59,569 nt of DNA, taken from assembly GCF_025699295.1 (NCBI RefSeq), contig NZ_JAILWB010000028.1, forward strand, positions 1 to 59,569. Reading direction: 5' to 3'. Positions 1-7,734 of this stretch are shown piece after piece. Every line of letters starts with the position of its first letter. Positions within the stretch are counted from its first letter, which is position 1. The notes under the pieces were generated by a model. It did no database searches. It was not told the origin of the DNA and was given only the letters and a program-made list of their open reading frames with translations. The position numbers were made by a program, and so were the translations under genes. This stretch comes from Hydrogenophaga sp. (lineage in GTDB: Bacteria > Pseudomonadota > Gammaproteobacteria > Burkholderiales > Burkholderiaceae_C).

Positions 1-305
1 AGGGGCTGTTCCCCTGGACGGCATCCGGCCGCGCCATTGCCAATGGGCGCGACGAAGGCGTGACCAAGCTGCTGTTCGACGATTCACCCGAGGCCCACGG
101 CCACGGCAAGATCCTGGGTGGCGGCATGGTGGGCACGCACGCGGGCGACATGATCGGCGAGATTGCGCTGGCCATCGAGATGGGCGCCGACGCGGTGGAC
201 ATCGGCAAGACCATTCACCCGCACCCCACGCTGGGCGAGAGCATCGGCATGGCGGCCGAGATCGCGCACGGTTCCTGCACGGACGTGCCGCCGCAGCGCA
301 AGTAA
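1..305 (+). CDS. lpdA: Dihydrolipoyl dehydrogenase, C-terminal end (partial)
   Basis: The 5' part lies outside the window; the readable frame starts at base 3 and ends at TAA 303-305. The visible ~100 residues are the dimerisation domain of an E3 flavoprotein, with the GGGMVG/HAGDMIGE segment and the HPHPTLGES motif that supplies the His-Glu pair acting on dihydrolipoamide in the partner subunit. E3 reoxidises lipoyl groups of 2-oxoacid dehydrogenase complexes with NAD+. A second complete E3 gene lies at 12022-13449 inside the 2-oxoglutarate dehydrogenase operon, so this copy probably serves pyruvate dehydrogenase; that assignment is inferred, because the upstream genes are not visible. A terminator follows. 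Confidence 0.9.
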   Translation, partial: GLFPWTASGRAIANGRDEGVTKLLFDDSPEAHGHGKILGGGMVGTHAGDMIGEIALAIEMGADAVDIGKTIHPHPTLGESIGMAAEIAHGSCTDVPPQRK

Positions 306-319
306 CGCACTGATGCAAC

Positions 320-352
320 AAGCCGCCGGCCCGCAAGGACTGGCGGCTTTTT
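320..352 (+). terminator. Rho-independent terminator after lpdA
   Basis: A perfect 8-bp stem (AAGCCGCC at 320-327 with GGCGGCTT at 342-349) with a 14-nt loop runs into a T tract (348-352). It starts 15 bases after the lpdA stop codon and lies between convergent genes. Confidence 0.8.
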
Positions 353-366
353 CATGGGCGCTCGAC

Positions 367-1719
367 TCAGCGCGGCGCGACGCGGCTGGCCAGTGGCGCG
401 CTGCGGTAGTCCGGCAGCAGTCTGCAGGTGTCGCCGTAGGCCGCCTCATACCCCTTGCACAGGGCTGCCACCTTCTGTGGTGTGGGCTTGTTCTTGTTGT
501 CGATCCAGTTCAGCAACGCGGTGAACAGGGCAGGGTACTGCGGTTCGCTCAGGTAGCTGTGCTCGGACTCGTCGCTGAAGGTCTGCACCAGCAGGGCACC
601 GTTGCCGGCGCCCTCCACGATCTCACGGTAGGCGGATTCGAGCTCCACGAAGGCGGTGGGATCGTTCACCGCGTGCAGCGTGAGGACGGGCACATTGATT
701 TTTCCCTGAGGGTCACTGTCCATCGCCAGTTCGGCCACGGCCGCCGGGTCGGCGGTGTAGCGCTGCACGCCCGCGTTCAGGGCCGCGTCGTCCGGGGAGC
801 CTTTGTACCGCACGTTGGCGTTGCCGAACGGGTTGCGGTTGCCCAGGCGCAGCTGCGTGAGATCGCGGAACAGCCAGGTCGCCCAGTTGAGGTGGCCGAT
901 CAGCGAACGCTCGGGAATCCGCATGACCTGGGTGAGGGTGGCCAGGTTCGCCTTCTGCTGTTCCGTGCGCTGGGCCGCGGGTTTGCGCACGCCCGTGCAG
1001 GCATCCACGCGGGTGGCGAGTTCGGCGCGCGTGAGCTTCGAATCCATGGGCAGGCCTTTCCACAGCGGGTACTGCGGTTCGTCGGCCCTGGGGTGGTTCT
1101 TGCAGACGTACTGGTAGACAACCCGCAGGTCGAGCCGGAAATCGTAGGCGCGCGTGCCGCCGCCCAGCACACCACTGGTGAGCAACACGCCGTCGTAGGG
1201 TCCGCGCACCTGGCCGTTGGGGCCATCCACCATGGCATGGAGCTCGGCCGCCCTGGAGGCGACGGCAGCGCCGTAGCTTTGCCCGTGCAGCAGGGTGCGA
1301 CGGGGCGGGCCGAAGTGCCTCACGAAGATCCTGCGCACGCGCTCGGTGTCTTCGGCCGCCATGCTCACGCCGAAACCGCCCCGCCGGTAGCTGGCACCGG
1401 CCCAGGCGTAGCCGGCCTTGACCGTCACGGCCCATCGCTTGAGGTCCGCCTCGCTGCGCTCCCTTTTGGCGGGACCGGTGTCGGCCGGGCCGCCGTGGGC
1501 GTGCATCACGAGCACGCCGGTTTGCGGCTTCCACTGGGCCGGCAGGGCCATCCAGTAGAAGCCGCCCAGGCCATCCTCGCCGGTGTAGCAGGTCGCACCA
1601 GCCGGCACCTCGGCCGGGCAGGTGCTGGCAGCTGGCGGGGGTGGGAGCTGGGCAGACGAGATCTGGGGGAGGAGCGCCAGGACGGTCAGCGCGGGCAGAG
1701 CGATGTGGCGGATGTGCAC
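367..1719 (-). CDS. Secreted alpha/beta-hydrolase (esterase-like)
   Basis: A protein of about 450 residues with an N-terminal signal peptide (hydrophobic ALPALTVLALLP, then SSAQ). The nucleophile elbow GQSYGA marks the catalytic Ser; an Asp in HAVNDPTA and a His in DESEHSYLS are plausible triad partners. Several Cys residues fit an exported, disulfide-containing enzyme. I chose the GTG at 1719 because GGAGA lies just upstream and the signal peptide begins there; the open frame reaches 1782 but without a ribosome site. The gene diverges from a LysR regulator that is followed by a Bug-type binding protein, which suggests hydrolysis of an external ester or amide and uptake of its acid product. 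The substrate is unknown, and no tannase or PHB-depolymerase signature was recognised. Confidence 0.75.
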   Translation of the reverse strand: MHIRHIALPALTVLALLPQISSAQLPPPPAASTCPAEVPAGATCYTGEDGLGGFYWMALPAQWKPQTGVLVMHAHGGPADTGPAKRERSEADLKRWAVTVKAGYAWAGASYRRGGFGVSMAAEDTERVRRIFVRHFGPPRRTLLHGQSYGAAVASRAAELHAMVDGPNGQVRGPYDGVLLTSGVLGGGTRAYDFRLDLRVVYQYVCKNHPRADEPQYPLWKGLPMDSKLTRAELATRVDACTGVRKPAAQRTEQQKANLATLTQVMRIPERSLIGHLNWATWLFRDLTQLRLGNRNPFGNANVRYKGSPDDAALNAGVQRYTADPAAVAELAMDSDPQGKINVPVLTLHAVNDPTAFVELESAYREIVEGAGNGALLVQTFSDESEHSYLSEPQYPALFTALLNWIDNKNKPTPQKVAALCKGYEAAYGDTCRLLPDYRSAPLASRVAPR

Positions 1720-1790
1720 GGTGTGTCTCCTTGTGTTTTTGCAAGTCCACGGCACGATAGGTGTGAGACAGACCAACGTCAAATATACTG

Positions 1791-1801
1791 AAATGCCATT
1801 T
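1791..1801. promoter_or_regulatory. Candidate LysR operator (AAATG-C-CATTT)
   Basis: A perfect 5-1-5 inverted repeat lies in AT-rich DNA between the divergent hydrolase and LysR genes, 16 bases before the LysR ATG. It is flanked by ATAT on both sides, giving a wider imperfect dyad. LysR proteins usually bind such dyads in the shared promoter. The function is inferred. Confidence 0.4.
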
Positions 1802-1817
1802 TTGATATGTTTTGAGT

Positions 1818-2747
1818 ATGGAGATTCGTCACCTGCGTTATTTCCTCGCCGTCGCCGAGTCTGGTCACATGACGCGCGCAGCCGAGCGTCTTGGCATCCA
1901 GCAGCCGCCGCTGAGCCTGCAGATCAAGTCGCTGGAGAAAGAGTTGGGGGTGACCCTGTTCCACCGCCACCCCAAAGGTGTGTCGCTGTCCGACGCCGGC
2001 CGGCTGTTCGAGCTGGAGGCGCGGCGCCTGGTGGAGGACATGGCGGCGATGCAGCAGCGCATGGCGCGCGTGGCGCGGGGCGAACTCGGTGTTCTCAACG
2101 TCGGGTTCACCAGCTCGGCTGCCGCGCACAGCTTCACGCCGGAAGCGCTGCGGGCCTGCCGTCGAGCCTGGCCGGGCATCGCGCTGTCGATCCGCGAGGA
2201 CCACGCAGCAGGCATCACGGACGCTGTGGAGGCCGGGCGCCTGCACTGTGGCCTGATCCGCGTGCCGGTGTCCCAGCCTGACAGCCTGACGTTCGAGACC
2301 TTGCTGCGCGAGCCGGTGCTGGTGGCCTTGCCGGGGGACCACAGGCTGGCCGGTGCCCGCCGGGCGCTGAAGCTGGAGGATCTGCATGACGAGGGGTTCA
2401 TCCTCGTGCGGCAGCCGGGCGCGCCGGGGCTCTACGCCAATCTGCTGGCGCTGTGTGAGGTGCAGGGTTTCCGTCCGCGCATCGCAGCCGAAGTGGAGCG
2501 CATGGTGACGAGCCTGAATCTGGTCGCGGCTGGCGCAGGCATTGCGGTGGTGCCCGCATCCATGCAGGGGCTTCACCCGCACGCAGTGGCGTACCTGCCG
2601 TTGGCCGAAGGCACGCCACTGGACGCGCCGCTGACCCTGGTCTACCGCTCGGCCGACGCCGTCGGGCCGGCCGCGCACTTCCTCAAGATCGCGCGCGAAA
2701 CCGCACGCAAGGCCCGCGCGCGCGCACCACGGAGGCGCGTGGCGTGA
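1818..2747 (+). CDS. LysR-family transcriptional regulator
   Basis: A 309-residue protein. Residues ~1-60 form the LysR winged helix (MEIRHLRYFLAVAESGHMTRAA, then the LGIQQPPLSLQIKSLE recognition helix), followed by a periplasmic-binding-protein-like effector domain that is typical of the CbnR/BenM type. The ATG at 1818 is preferred to the in-frame TTG at 1812 because it gives the standard family N terminus. The gene diverges from the secreted hydrolase, and its stop codon overlaps the start of the Bug gene (TGATG). It therefore probably controls both neighbours in response to a compound related to the transported substrate. The effector cannot be read from sequence. Confidence 0.9.
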   Translation: MEIRHLRYFLAVAESGHMTRAAERLGIQQPPLSLQIKSLEKELGVTLFHRHPKGVSLSDAGRLFELEARRLVEDMAAMQQRMARVARGELGVLNVGFTSSAAAHSFTPEALRACRRAWPGIALSIREDHAAGITDAVEAGRLHCGLIRVPVSQPDSLTFETLLREPVLVALPGDHRLAGARRALKLEDLHDEGFILVRQPGAPGLYANLLALCEVQGFRPRIAAEVERMVTSLNLVAAGAGIAVVPASMQGLHPHAVAYLPLAEGTPLDAPLTLVYRSADAVGPAAHFLKIARETARKARARAPRRRVA

Positions 2748-3730
2748 TGGAGCTGACCCGTCGGCATTTCCTGCCCGTTGCCTGGACCACGGCCGGTGCT
2801 CTTGTGTGGCCGCACACCGGTTCTGCGCAAACCGGCCCCTGGCCTTCGGACGCCGTGCGCATCATCGTGGTCTATCCGCCAGGGGGACTCAGCGATGGCG
2901 TGGCGCGCACCCTGGCCGAGCAGCTTGGGTTGCAGCTGGGTGTGCCCGTGCGGGTGGAGAACCGCGCCGGTGGCGGCGGCAGCGTGGGTTTGCAGGCGCT
3001 GGCGCGTGCGCGGCCGGATGGCCACACGCTGGCGTTCTCGGCGGTCAGCCCGCTCACGCTGCGGCCCCATCTGGGTGCGGCGGCGCATGACTGGTTGCGC
3101 GACGTCGAACCCGTGGCCAGCGTGATGTACACGCCGGTGCTGCTGGTGGGTACCCCGGCATTCGCAGGCCGCACGTTTGACGCGCTGTTGCAACTGGCGC
3201 GCTCGCGCCCCCGGGCCTTGCGCTGGGCCACCTCCGGCGTTGCCACGGCTGGCCATCTGGTGCTGGAGCAGGTGCAACTCGGCAGTGGCATTGCCGTGAC
3301 CCACGTGCCCTACAAGGGAGGGGGGCAGCAGCTCACGGATGCGCTGGGAGGGCAGTTCGAACTGCTGTCCACGAATGTGGCGCCAGCGCAGCTGCGGTAC
3401 ATCGAAGCCGGCCGCCTCACGCCACTGGCGGTGGGCGCTCCCCAGCGCCTGGCCGTGCTGCCCCAGGTGCCCACGTTCGAGGAACTGGGCCTGCCGCATG
3501 CCAACGTCGCGTCGCTCTTCGGTCTGTTTGCGCCAGCAGGCACACCGCCGGCGCTGCTCGACCGGCTGAATACGGAGATCAATCGCGCCCTGGAGGTGCC
3601 CGCGATCCGTGAGCGGCTGCTGGCTTCGGACAACCTGCCCGTGGCCGGCGACCGCGCAGCCTTCTCGCGCCGGATCGAGCAGGAATGGGCAGGCAACCGG
3701 AGGCTCGACCGCGCGAGCATCAAACCCTGA
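2747..3730 (+). CDS. Bug/TctC-type tripartite tricarboxylate transporter binding protein
   Basis: A 327-residue periplasmic solute receptor. The N terminus TRRHFLPVA followed by a hydrophobic stretch and GSAQ is a Tat-like signal. The family hallmarks are IIVVYPPGGLSD near the mature N terminus and the VENRAGGGGSVG loop, both of which contact the carboxylate ligand. Bug proteins are greatly expanded in Comamonadaceae, often without adjacent TctAB membrane genes, as here. The ATG at 2747 shares one base with the LysR stop and has GGAGG 9 bases upstream, so the pair is translationally coupled. The ligand is unknown. Confidence 0.92.
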   Translation: MELTRRHFLPVAWTTAGALVWPHTGSAQTGPWPSDAVRIIVVYPPGGLSDGVARTLAEQLGLQLGVPVRVENRAGGGGSVGLQALARARPDGHTLAFSAVSPLTLRPHLGAAAHDWLRDVEPVASVMYTPVLLVGTPAFAGRTFDALLQLARSRPRALRWATSGVATAGHLVLEQVQLGSGIAVTHVPYKGGGQQLTDALGGQFELLSTNVAPAQLRYIEAGRLTPLAVGAPQRLAVLPQVPTFEELGLPHANVASLFGLFAPAGTPPALLDRLNTEINRALEVPAIRERLLASDNLPVAGDRAAFSRRIEQEWAGNRRLDRASIKP

Positions 3731-3745
3731 GGGCTCAGGGCTTTT
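3725..3745. terminator. Compact bidirectional terminator containing both stop codons
   Basis: CCCTGA (3725-3730), loop GGGC, TCAGGG (3735-3740), then CTTTTG on the plus strand; the minus strand continues as GTTTGA. The stem includes the TGA of the Bug gene and the TGA (minus strand) of the NlpC/P60 gene. The stem is short (6 bp), so its efficiency is uncertain. Confidence 0.55.
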
Positions 3746-4286
3746 GTTCGGCCGTGTTCACGCGCCGCGCGCCGTTGAAGCGCTTGCTCCAGTAGGCCAG
3801 GCGCATATCCTCCATGCGCACCTGCGCGCCGGTGCGTGGTGCGTGGATGAACTTGCCCTCGCCGACGTAGATCCCGACGTGGCTGAAGGCGCGGCGCATG
3901 GTGTTGAAGAACACCAGGTCGCCCGGCTTGAGTTCGCTGCGATCGATGGTTTGCGTGGCCGCGGCCTGTTCGTCGGAGCGGCGGGGCAGGATCTTGCCCA
4001 GCGACTGTTCGTACACGGCACGCACAAAGCCGCTGCAGTCGAAGCCGGTTTCGGCGCTGTTGCCGCCGTAGTGGTACGGCACATCCAGAAACGCCATGGC
4101 GTTGATCACCAGGCTGGACGCCTGATCGCTCACCGTATTGCGTGCGTGCTGCACCTGCTGCCCGAGACGGGCGACCACGCCCTTGTCGCTGAGCAGTGAG
4201 TCCATGTCCTCATAGGCGACCGCACCGGGAGCGGCGTGGGCCGCGACCGAGCAGGTCAGCATCAAGGCAGGGAGCCAGGGAGTCAT
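3735..4286 (-). CDS. NlpC/P60-family (C40) cell-wall peptidase
   Basis: A 183-residue exported peptidase expected to cut peptidoglycan stem peptides (gamma-D-Glu to diamino acid bonds). It has a cleavable signal peptide (residues ~1-18, ending AAHA). The C40 catalytic set is visible: Cys84 in FDCSGF, His136 in FSHVGIY and a third polar residue, His148, in KFIHAPR. The YHYGGN segment before the Cys is also typical. The start at 4286 gives a clean signal peptide but has no good ribosome site. It converges with the Bug gene 4 bases away and diverges from the isochorismatase-family gene. Confidence 0.9.
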   Translation of the reverse strand: MTPWLPALMLTCSVAAHAAPGAVAYEDMDSLLSDKGVVARLGQQVQHARNTVSDQASSLVINAMAFLDVPYHYGGNSAETGFDCSGFVRAVYEQSLGKILPRRSDEQAAATQTIDRSELKPGDLVFFNTMRRAFSHVGIYVGEGKFIHAPRTGAQVRMEDMRLAYWSKRFNGARRVNTAEQKP

Positions 4287-4460
4287 GCCGGGGAGGGTAT
4301 CGGCGCCCTGATGGGAAGTCAAGCGAGAAATAGGTCCCAAGTTATTGATTTGCAACAACTTTGACGCGGCATTGTCGCTGCCGCCGTGCAGCAGGCCGCC
4401 GGCGCAAGGCGCGGCCTGCGAAAATGCCGCACCCGAACCCTTTGCCGCGAAAGAACCCCC

Positions 4461-5066
4461 ATGCTGCTGGATGCCTCCGATTCCCAACTCCTGCTGGTGG
4501 ACTACCAGGCCCGGCTGATGCCGGTGATCCACGAAGGCTCCCAGGTGCTGGGCAATGCGCTGCGCCTGGCGCGCATGGCCCGGTTGATGAAGGTGCCTGT
4601 CTGGGGCACCGAGCAGAACCCCGACAAGCTCGGCCCCAACCCGCCCGAGCTGCGCGAGCTCTGTCAGAAGACCATGTCCAAGATGCAGTTCGGTGCAGCG
4701 ACCGATGGCCTGGGCGAGTGGCTGCGGCCGGCCGCACGGCCGGTGCCCGGCAATGCACGCAGCCTGCCCAAGCACCTGCAGAAACCCCCTGCCGCTGCCG
4801 TTGCAGAGCGCCAGACCATCGTGGTGGCTGGCTGCGAGGCCCACGTCTGCCTGCTGCAGACGGCGCTGGGCCTGGTCGAGCAGGAATTCGACGTCTGGGT
4901 CGTCACGGACGCCTGTGGCTCACGCACCGAGCGCAACCGCGACGCGGCGTTCGACCGCCTGGCCGGCGCGGGCGTCGAGCTGGTCACCACGGAGATGGTG
5001 GCGTTCGAGTGGCTGCGCACGGCCGAGCACCCGGCGTTTCGCGACGTGCAGGCCTTGATCAAATGA
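4461..5066 (+). CDS. Isochorismatase-family cysteine hydrolase
   Basis: A 201-residue cytoplasmic enzyme of the isochorismatase-like fold. The family triad is visible: Asp14 in LLLVDYQ, a Lys at about 74 in KTMSKMQF, and Cys130 in GCEAHVCLLQTAL, whose preceding GCEAH carries the non-proline cis-peptide signature. It resembles the YcaC/RutB-like group of small amidohydrolases rather than true isochorismatases, since there is no siderophore locus nearby. An insertion around residues 88-116, rich in Pro and Ala, sits between the Lys and Cys elements. The start at 4461 is where homology begins. The substrate is unknown. Confidence 0.85.
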   Translation: MLLDASDSQLLLVDYQARLMPVIHEGSQVLGNALRLARMARLMKVPVWGTEQNPDKLGPNPPELRELCQKTMSKMQFGAATDGLGEWLRPAARPVPGNARSLPKHLQKPPAAAVAERQTIVVAGCEAHVCLLQTALGLVEQEFDVWVVTDACGSRTERNRDAAFDRLAGAGVELVTTEMVAFEWLRTAEHPAFRDVQALIK

Positions 5067-5123
5067 AAGTCCGGCTGCGCGGCGCACGGCGAGCGCCGCG
5101 TCAGTGTGGTGCAAGCCGAATGC

Positions 5124-5135
5124 TCATAATTATGA
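5124..5135. promoter_or_regulatory. 12-bp perfect palindrome upstream of prpE
   Basis: TCATAATTATGA reads identically on both strands and lies 46 bases before the prpE ATG in an otherwise GC-rich gap. CATAAT inside it could also be a -10 box, but no convincing -35 box lies at the right spacing. A dimeric repressor site overlapping the promoter is the simplest reading. This is inference. Confidence 0.4.
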
Positions 5136-5181
5136 ATTCAGTTTGACCGCCCCACCCGCCAACCACCCGCAGGAGCCATTC

Positions 5182-7083
5182 ATGAGCACCCCCCAGAGCT
5201 ATGCCGCGTTCTACCGCCGCTCGGTCGATGACGCCGAGGCCTTCTGGTCAGAGCAGGCCGCGCTGGTGGACTGGAAGCGGCCGTTCGACCGCGTGTGCAA
5301 CCCGGATCGCCCGCCTTTCGTGCACTGGTTCGAGGGCGGCACGACCAACCTGTGCCACAACGCAGTGGACCGCCACCTGAAGGACCGTGCCGAACAGAAC
5401 GCACTGATCTTCGTGTCCACCGAAACCGATACCGAGCGCACCTACAGCTTCCGTGAACTGCATGCCGAGGTGCAGCGCATGGCGGCGGTGCTGCTGGGAC
5501 AGGGCGTGAAGAAGGGCGACCGGGTGCTGATCTACATGCCCATGATTCCCGAGGCCACCTTTGCCATGCTGGCCTGCGCGCGCATCGGCGCCATCCATTC
5601 GGTGGTGTTCGGCGGTTTCGCCAGCCACTCGCTGGCCAACCGCATCGACGACGCCACCCCGGTGGCGGTCGTCAGCGCTGACGCAGGTTCGCGCGGCGGC
5701 AAGGTGGTCGAGTACAAACCGCTGCTGGACGAGGCCATCCGCCTCTCCAGCCACAAGCCGGCCGCGGTGATCATGGTCAACCGGGGTCTCGCCGCCATGA
5801 ACCTCGTGCCGGGGCGCGACCACGACTACGCTGCGCTGCGCGAGCAGCACCTGGAGGCGCAGGTGCCCTGCGAATGGCTGGACTCGACCGCCATCAGCTA
5901 CACCATCTACACCAGCGGCACCACCGGCAAACCCAAGGGCGTGCAGCGCGATACCGGCGGTTACCTGGTGGCACTGGCTGCAAGCATGAAGCACATCTTC
6001 ATGGGCGAGCCCGGGGAAACCTATTTCTCCACCAGCGACATTGGCTGGGTGGTGGGACACAGCTACATCGTCTATGGTCCGCTGATCGCCGGCATGGCCA
6101 CCATCCTGTACGAAGGGCTGCCGATCCGGCCCGATGGTGGCATCTGGTGGCGGTTGGTGGAGAAGTACAAGGTCACCGTGATGTTCAGCGCGCCCACCGC
6201 CGTGCGCGTGCTCAAGAAGCAGGATCCGGCCTACCTCAAGCAGTACGACCTCTCCAGCCTCAAAGCACTGTTCCTGGCGGGCGAGCCGCTGGACGAGCCC
6301 ACCGCGCGCTGGATCAGCGATGGCCTGGGCGTGCCCATCATCGACAACTACTGGCAGACCGAGAGCGGCTGGCCCATCCTGACCATCGCCAACGGCGTCG
6401 AAAAGAAGGCCAGCAAGTTCGGCAGCCCCGGTGTGCCCATGTATGGCTACCGCGTGAAGCTTCTGCACGAGTCGACCGGCGAGGAACTGACCGGGGCCCA
6501 CGAAAAGGGCGTGGTGGTGATCGAGGGGCCGACGCCACCCGGCTTCATGCAGACGGTCTGGAAGGACGATGCACGATTCGTCAACACGTACTGGAAGAGC
6601 ATTCCCGGCAAGCTGGTCTACAGCACCTTCGACTGGGGCATTCGCGATGAAGAGGGCTACTTCTACATCCTGGGCCGCACCGACGACGTGATCAACGTGG
6701 CGGGCCACCGTCTGGGTACGCGGGAGATCGAGGAGAGCATCTCCAGCCACCCCAATGTGGCCGAAGTCGCCGTGGTCGGCGTGGCCGATGCACTCAAAGG
6801 GCAGGTAGCCATGGCCTTCGTGGTCGCCAGGGACACGTCGGCGCTGGGCGACGACGCGGCGAAGCTGCGGCTCGAAGGCGAGATCATGAAACGGGTGGGC
6901 GAGCAGCTCGGCGCGGTGGCACGGCCGTCGCGTGTGCACTTCGTGGCCCTGCTGCCCAAGACGCGCAGTGGCAAGCTGCTGCGCCGCGCCATTCAGGCGG
7001 TGTGTGAAGGGCGGGACCCAGGAGACCTCACCACGATGGACGATCCGGCCGCGCTGCAACAGATCAAGGACATGCTGGGCTGA
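5182..7083 (+). CDS. prpE: Propionyl-CoA synthetase (propionate-CoA ligase)
   Basis: A 633-residue acyl-CoA synthetase that activates propionate with ATP and CoA, feeding the 2-methylcitrate cycle or PHA precursors. It has the ACS N-terminal domain (FWSEQAALVDWKRPFD), the P-loop-like YTSGTTGKPKGV, the adenylate-binding DNYWQTESGWP, the hinge region LGRTDDVINVAGHRLGT, and the C-terminal PKTRSGKLLRR whose Lys is the catalytic residue and acetylation site. The DNYWQTE motif and length match PrpE better than Acs. The ATG at 5182 has AGGAG 6 bases upstream. No prpBCD genes lie nearby, so it is a solitary copy. Confidence 0.93.
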   Translation: MSTPQSYAAFYRRSVDDAEAFWSEQAALVDWKRPFDRVCNPDRPPFVHWFEGGTTNLCHNAVDRHLKDRAEQNALIFVSTETDTERTYSFRELHAEVQRMAAVLLGQGVKKGDRVLIYMPMIPEATFAMLACARIGAIHSVVFGGFASHSLANRIDDATPVAVVSADAGSRGGKVVEYKPLLDEAIRLSSHKPAAVIMVNRGLAAMNLVPGRDHDYAALREQHLEAQVPCEWLDSTAISYTIYTSGTTGKPKGVQRDTGGYLVALAASMKHIFMGEPGETYFSTSDIGWVVGHSYIVYGPLIAGMATILYEGLPIRPDGGIWWRLVEKYKVTVMFSAPTAVRVLKKQDPAYLKQYDLSSLKALFLAGEPLDEPTARWISDGLGVPIIDNYWQTESGWPILTIANGVEKKASKFGSPGVPMYGYRVKLLHESTGEELTGAHEKGVVVIEGPTPPGFMQTVWKDDARFVNTYWKSIPGKLVYSTFDWGIRDEEGYFYILGRTDDVINVAGHRLGTREIEESISSHPNVAEVAVVGVADALKGQVAMAFVVARDTSALGDDAAKLRLEGEIMKRVGEQLGAVARPSRVHFVALLPKTRSGKLLRRAIQAVCEGRDPGDLTTMDDPAALQQIKDMLG

Positions 7084-7170
7084 GCGCCGCACGGGCGGCC
7101 TTCGCTGCCACCGCGCAGCCGACACCGGGCGGGCACCGGCGTATGATCCATGCTTATATTCACACGAGCG

Positions 7171-7554
7171 ATGACTGCCATGGAACAGATGATCGGGTCC
7201 CAAGGTCAGGTGGAGAAAGTCCGCGTGTTCGAGCTGGCTGCCGAACTCTTCGGTGTGCTCGCGACACCCATGCGGCTGCGCATCCTCAGCGCACTGTGTG
7301 ACAAGGAAAAGTCGGTGTCGCAGCTGTTGCAGGAAATTGACACGACCCAGCCGAACCTGTCTCAGCACCTGAACCTGCTCTATCGCGCAGGCGTGCTGGC
7401 CAAGCGCAAGGAAGGCACGCAGGTCATCTACCGTGTGCAGAGTGAAAAGGCCGTCACGCTGTGCCGCACCGTGTGCACGCAGATCGCCATCGAAATGGAC
7501 GAGCCGAGTGCCGTTCCCACGTCCGAGCGGCTGTCGCCGCGCGTGGTCTCCTGA
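7171..7554 (+). CDS. ArsR/SmtB-family regulator, BigR/SqrR-like (candidate thiol sensor)
   Basis: A 127-residue winged-helix repressor: LATPMRLRILSALCDKEKSV, then the recognition helix TTQPNLSQHLNLLYRAGVL and the wing KRKEGTQVIYRV. The classical metal-site ELCVCD is absent. Instead Cys43 in the first helices and Cys98/Cys102 in the last helix match the placement of the dithiol pair in BigR and SqrR, which sense persulfide and oxidants. I favour the ATG at 7171 (or 7180) over 7150, because TATGAT at 7142-7147 looks like a -10 box whose transcript would start after 7150. The AT-rich CTTATATTCA just before the start may be its own operator. The targets are unknown. Confidence 0.8.
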   Translation: MTAMEQMIGSQGQVEKVRVFELAAELFGVLATPMRLRILSALCDKEKSVSQLLQEIDTTQPNLSQHLNLLYRAGVLAKRKEGTQVIYRVQSEKAVTLCRTVCTQIAIEMDEPSAVPTSERLSPRVVS

Positions 7555-7734
7555 TCTGAGCGGCATTCGCCTGACATTCTTTTGCCCAAGGTCACTCCTC
7601 AGGTGGCACAATCGCGGGCTGCAGTCAGGTCCTTCCACAGTCACTGTCGCATCCGCCTAACGGTTCAGCCGTGCCGCGGAAGGTTGTCTTAACCAGCTTA
7701 TGTTTCCTGCAGGGAAACGGAGGTCAGCGGATTT

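Noticed and set aside
163..1791. 542-codon plus-strand open frame
   Set aside because: It is antisense to the hydrolase and lacks any domain; the high GC content produces long shadow frames.
5248..7644. 798-codon minus-strand open frame across prpE
   Set aside because: Mirror of the prpE and ArsR coding frames with His/Gly/Arg-rich composition and no recognisable motif.
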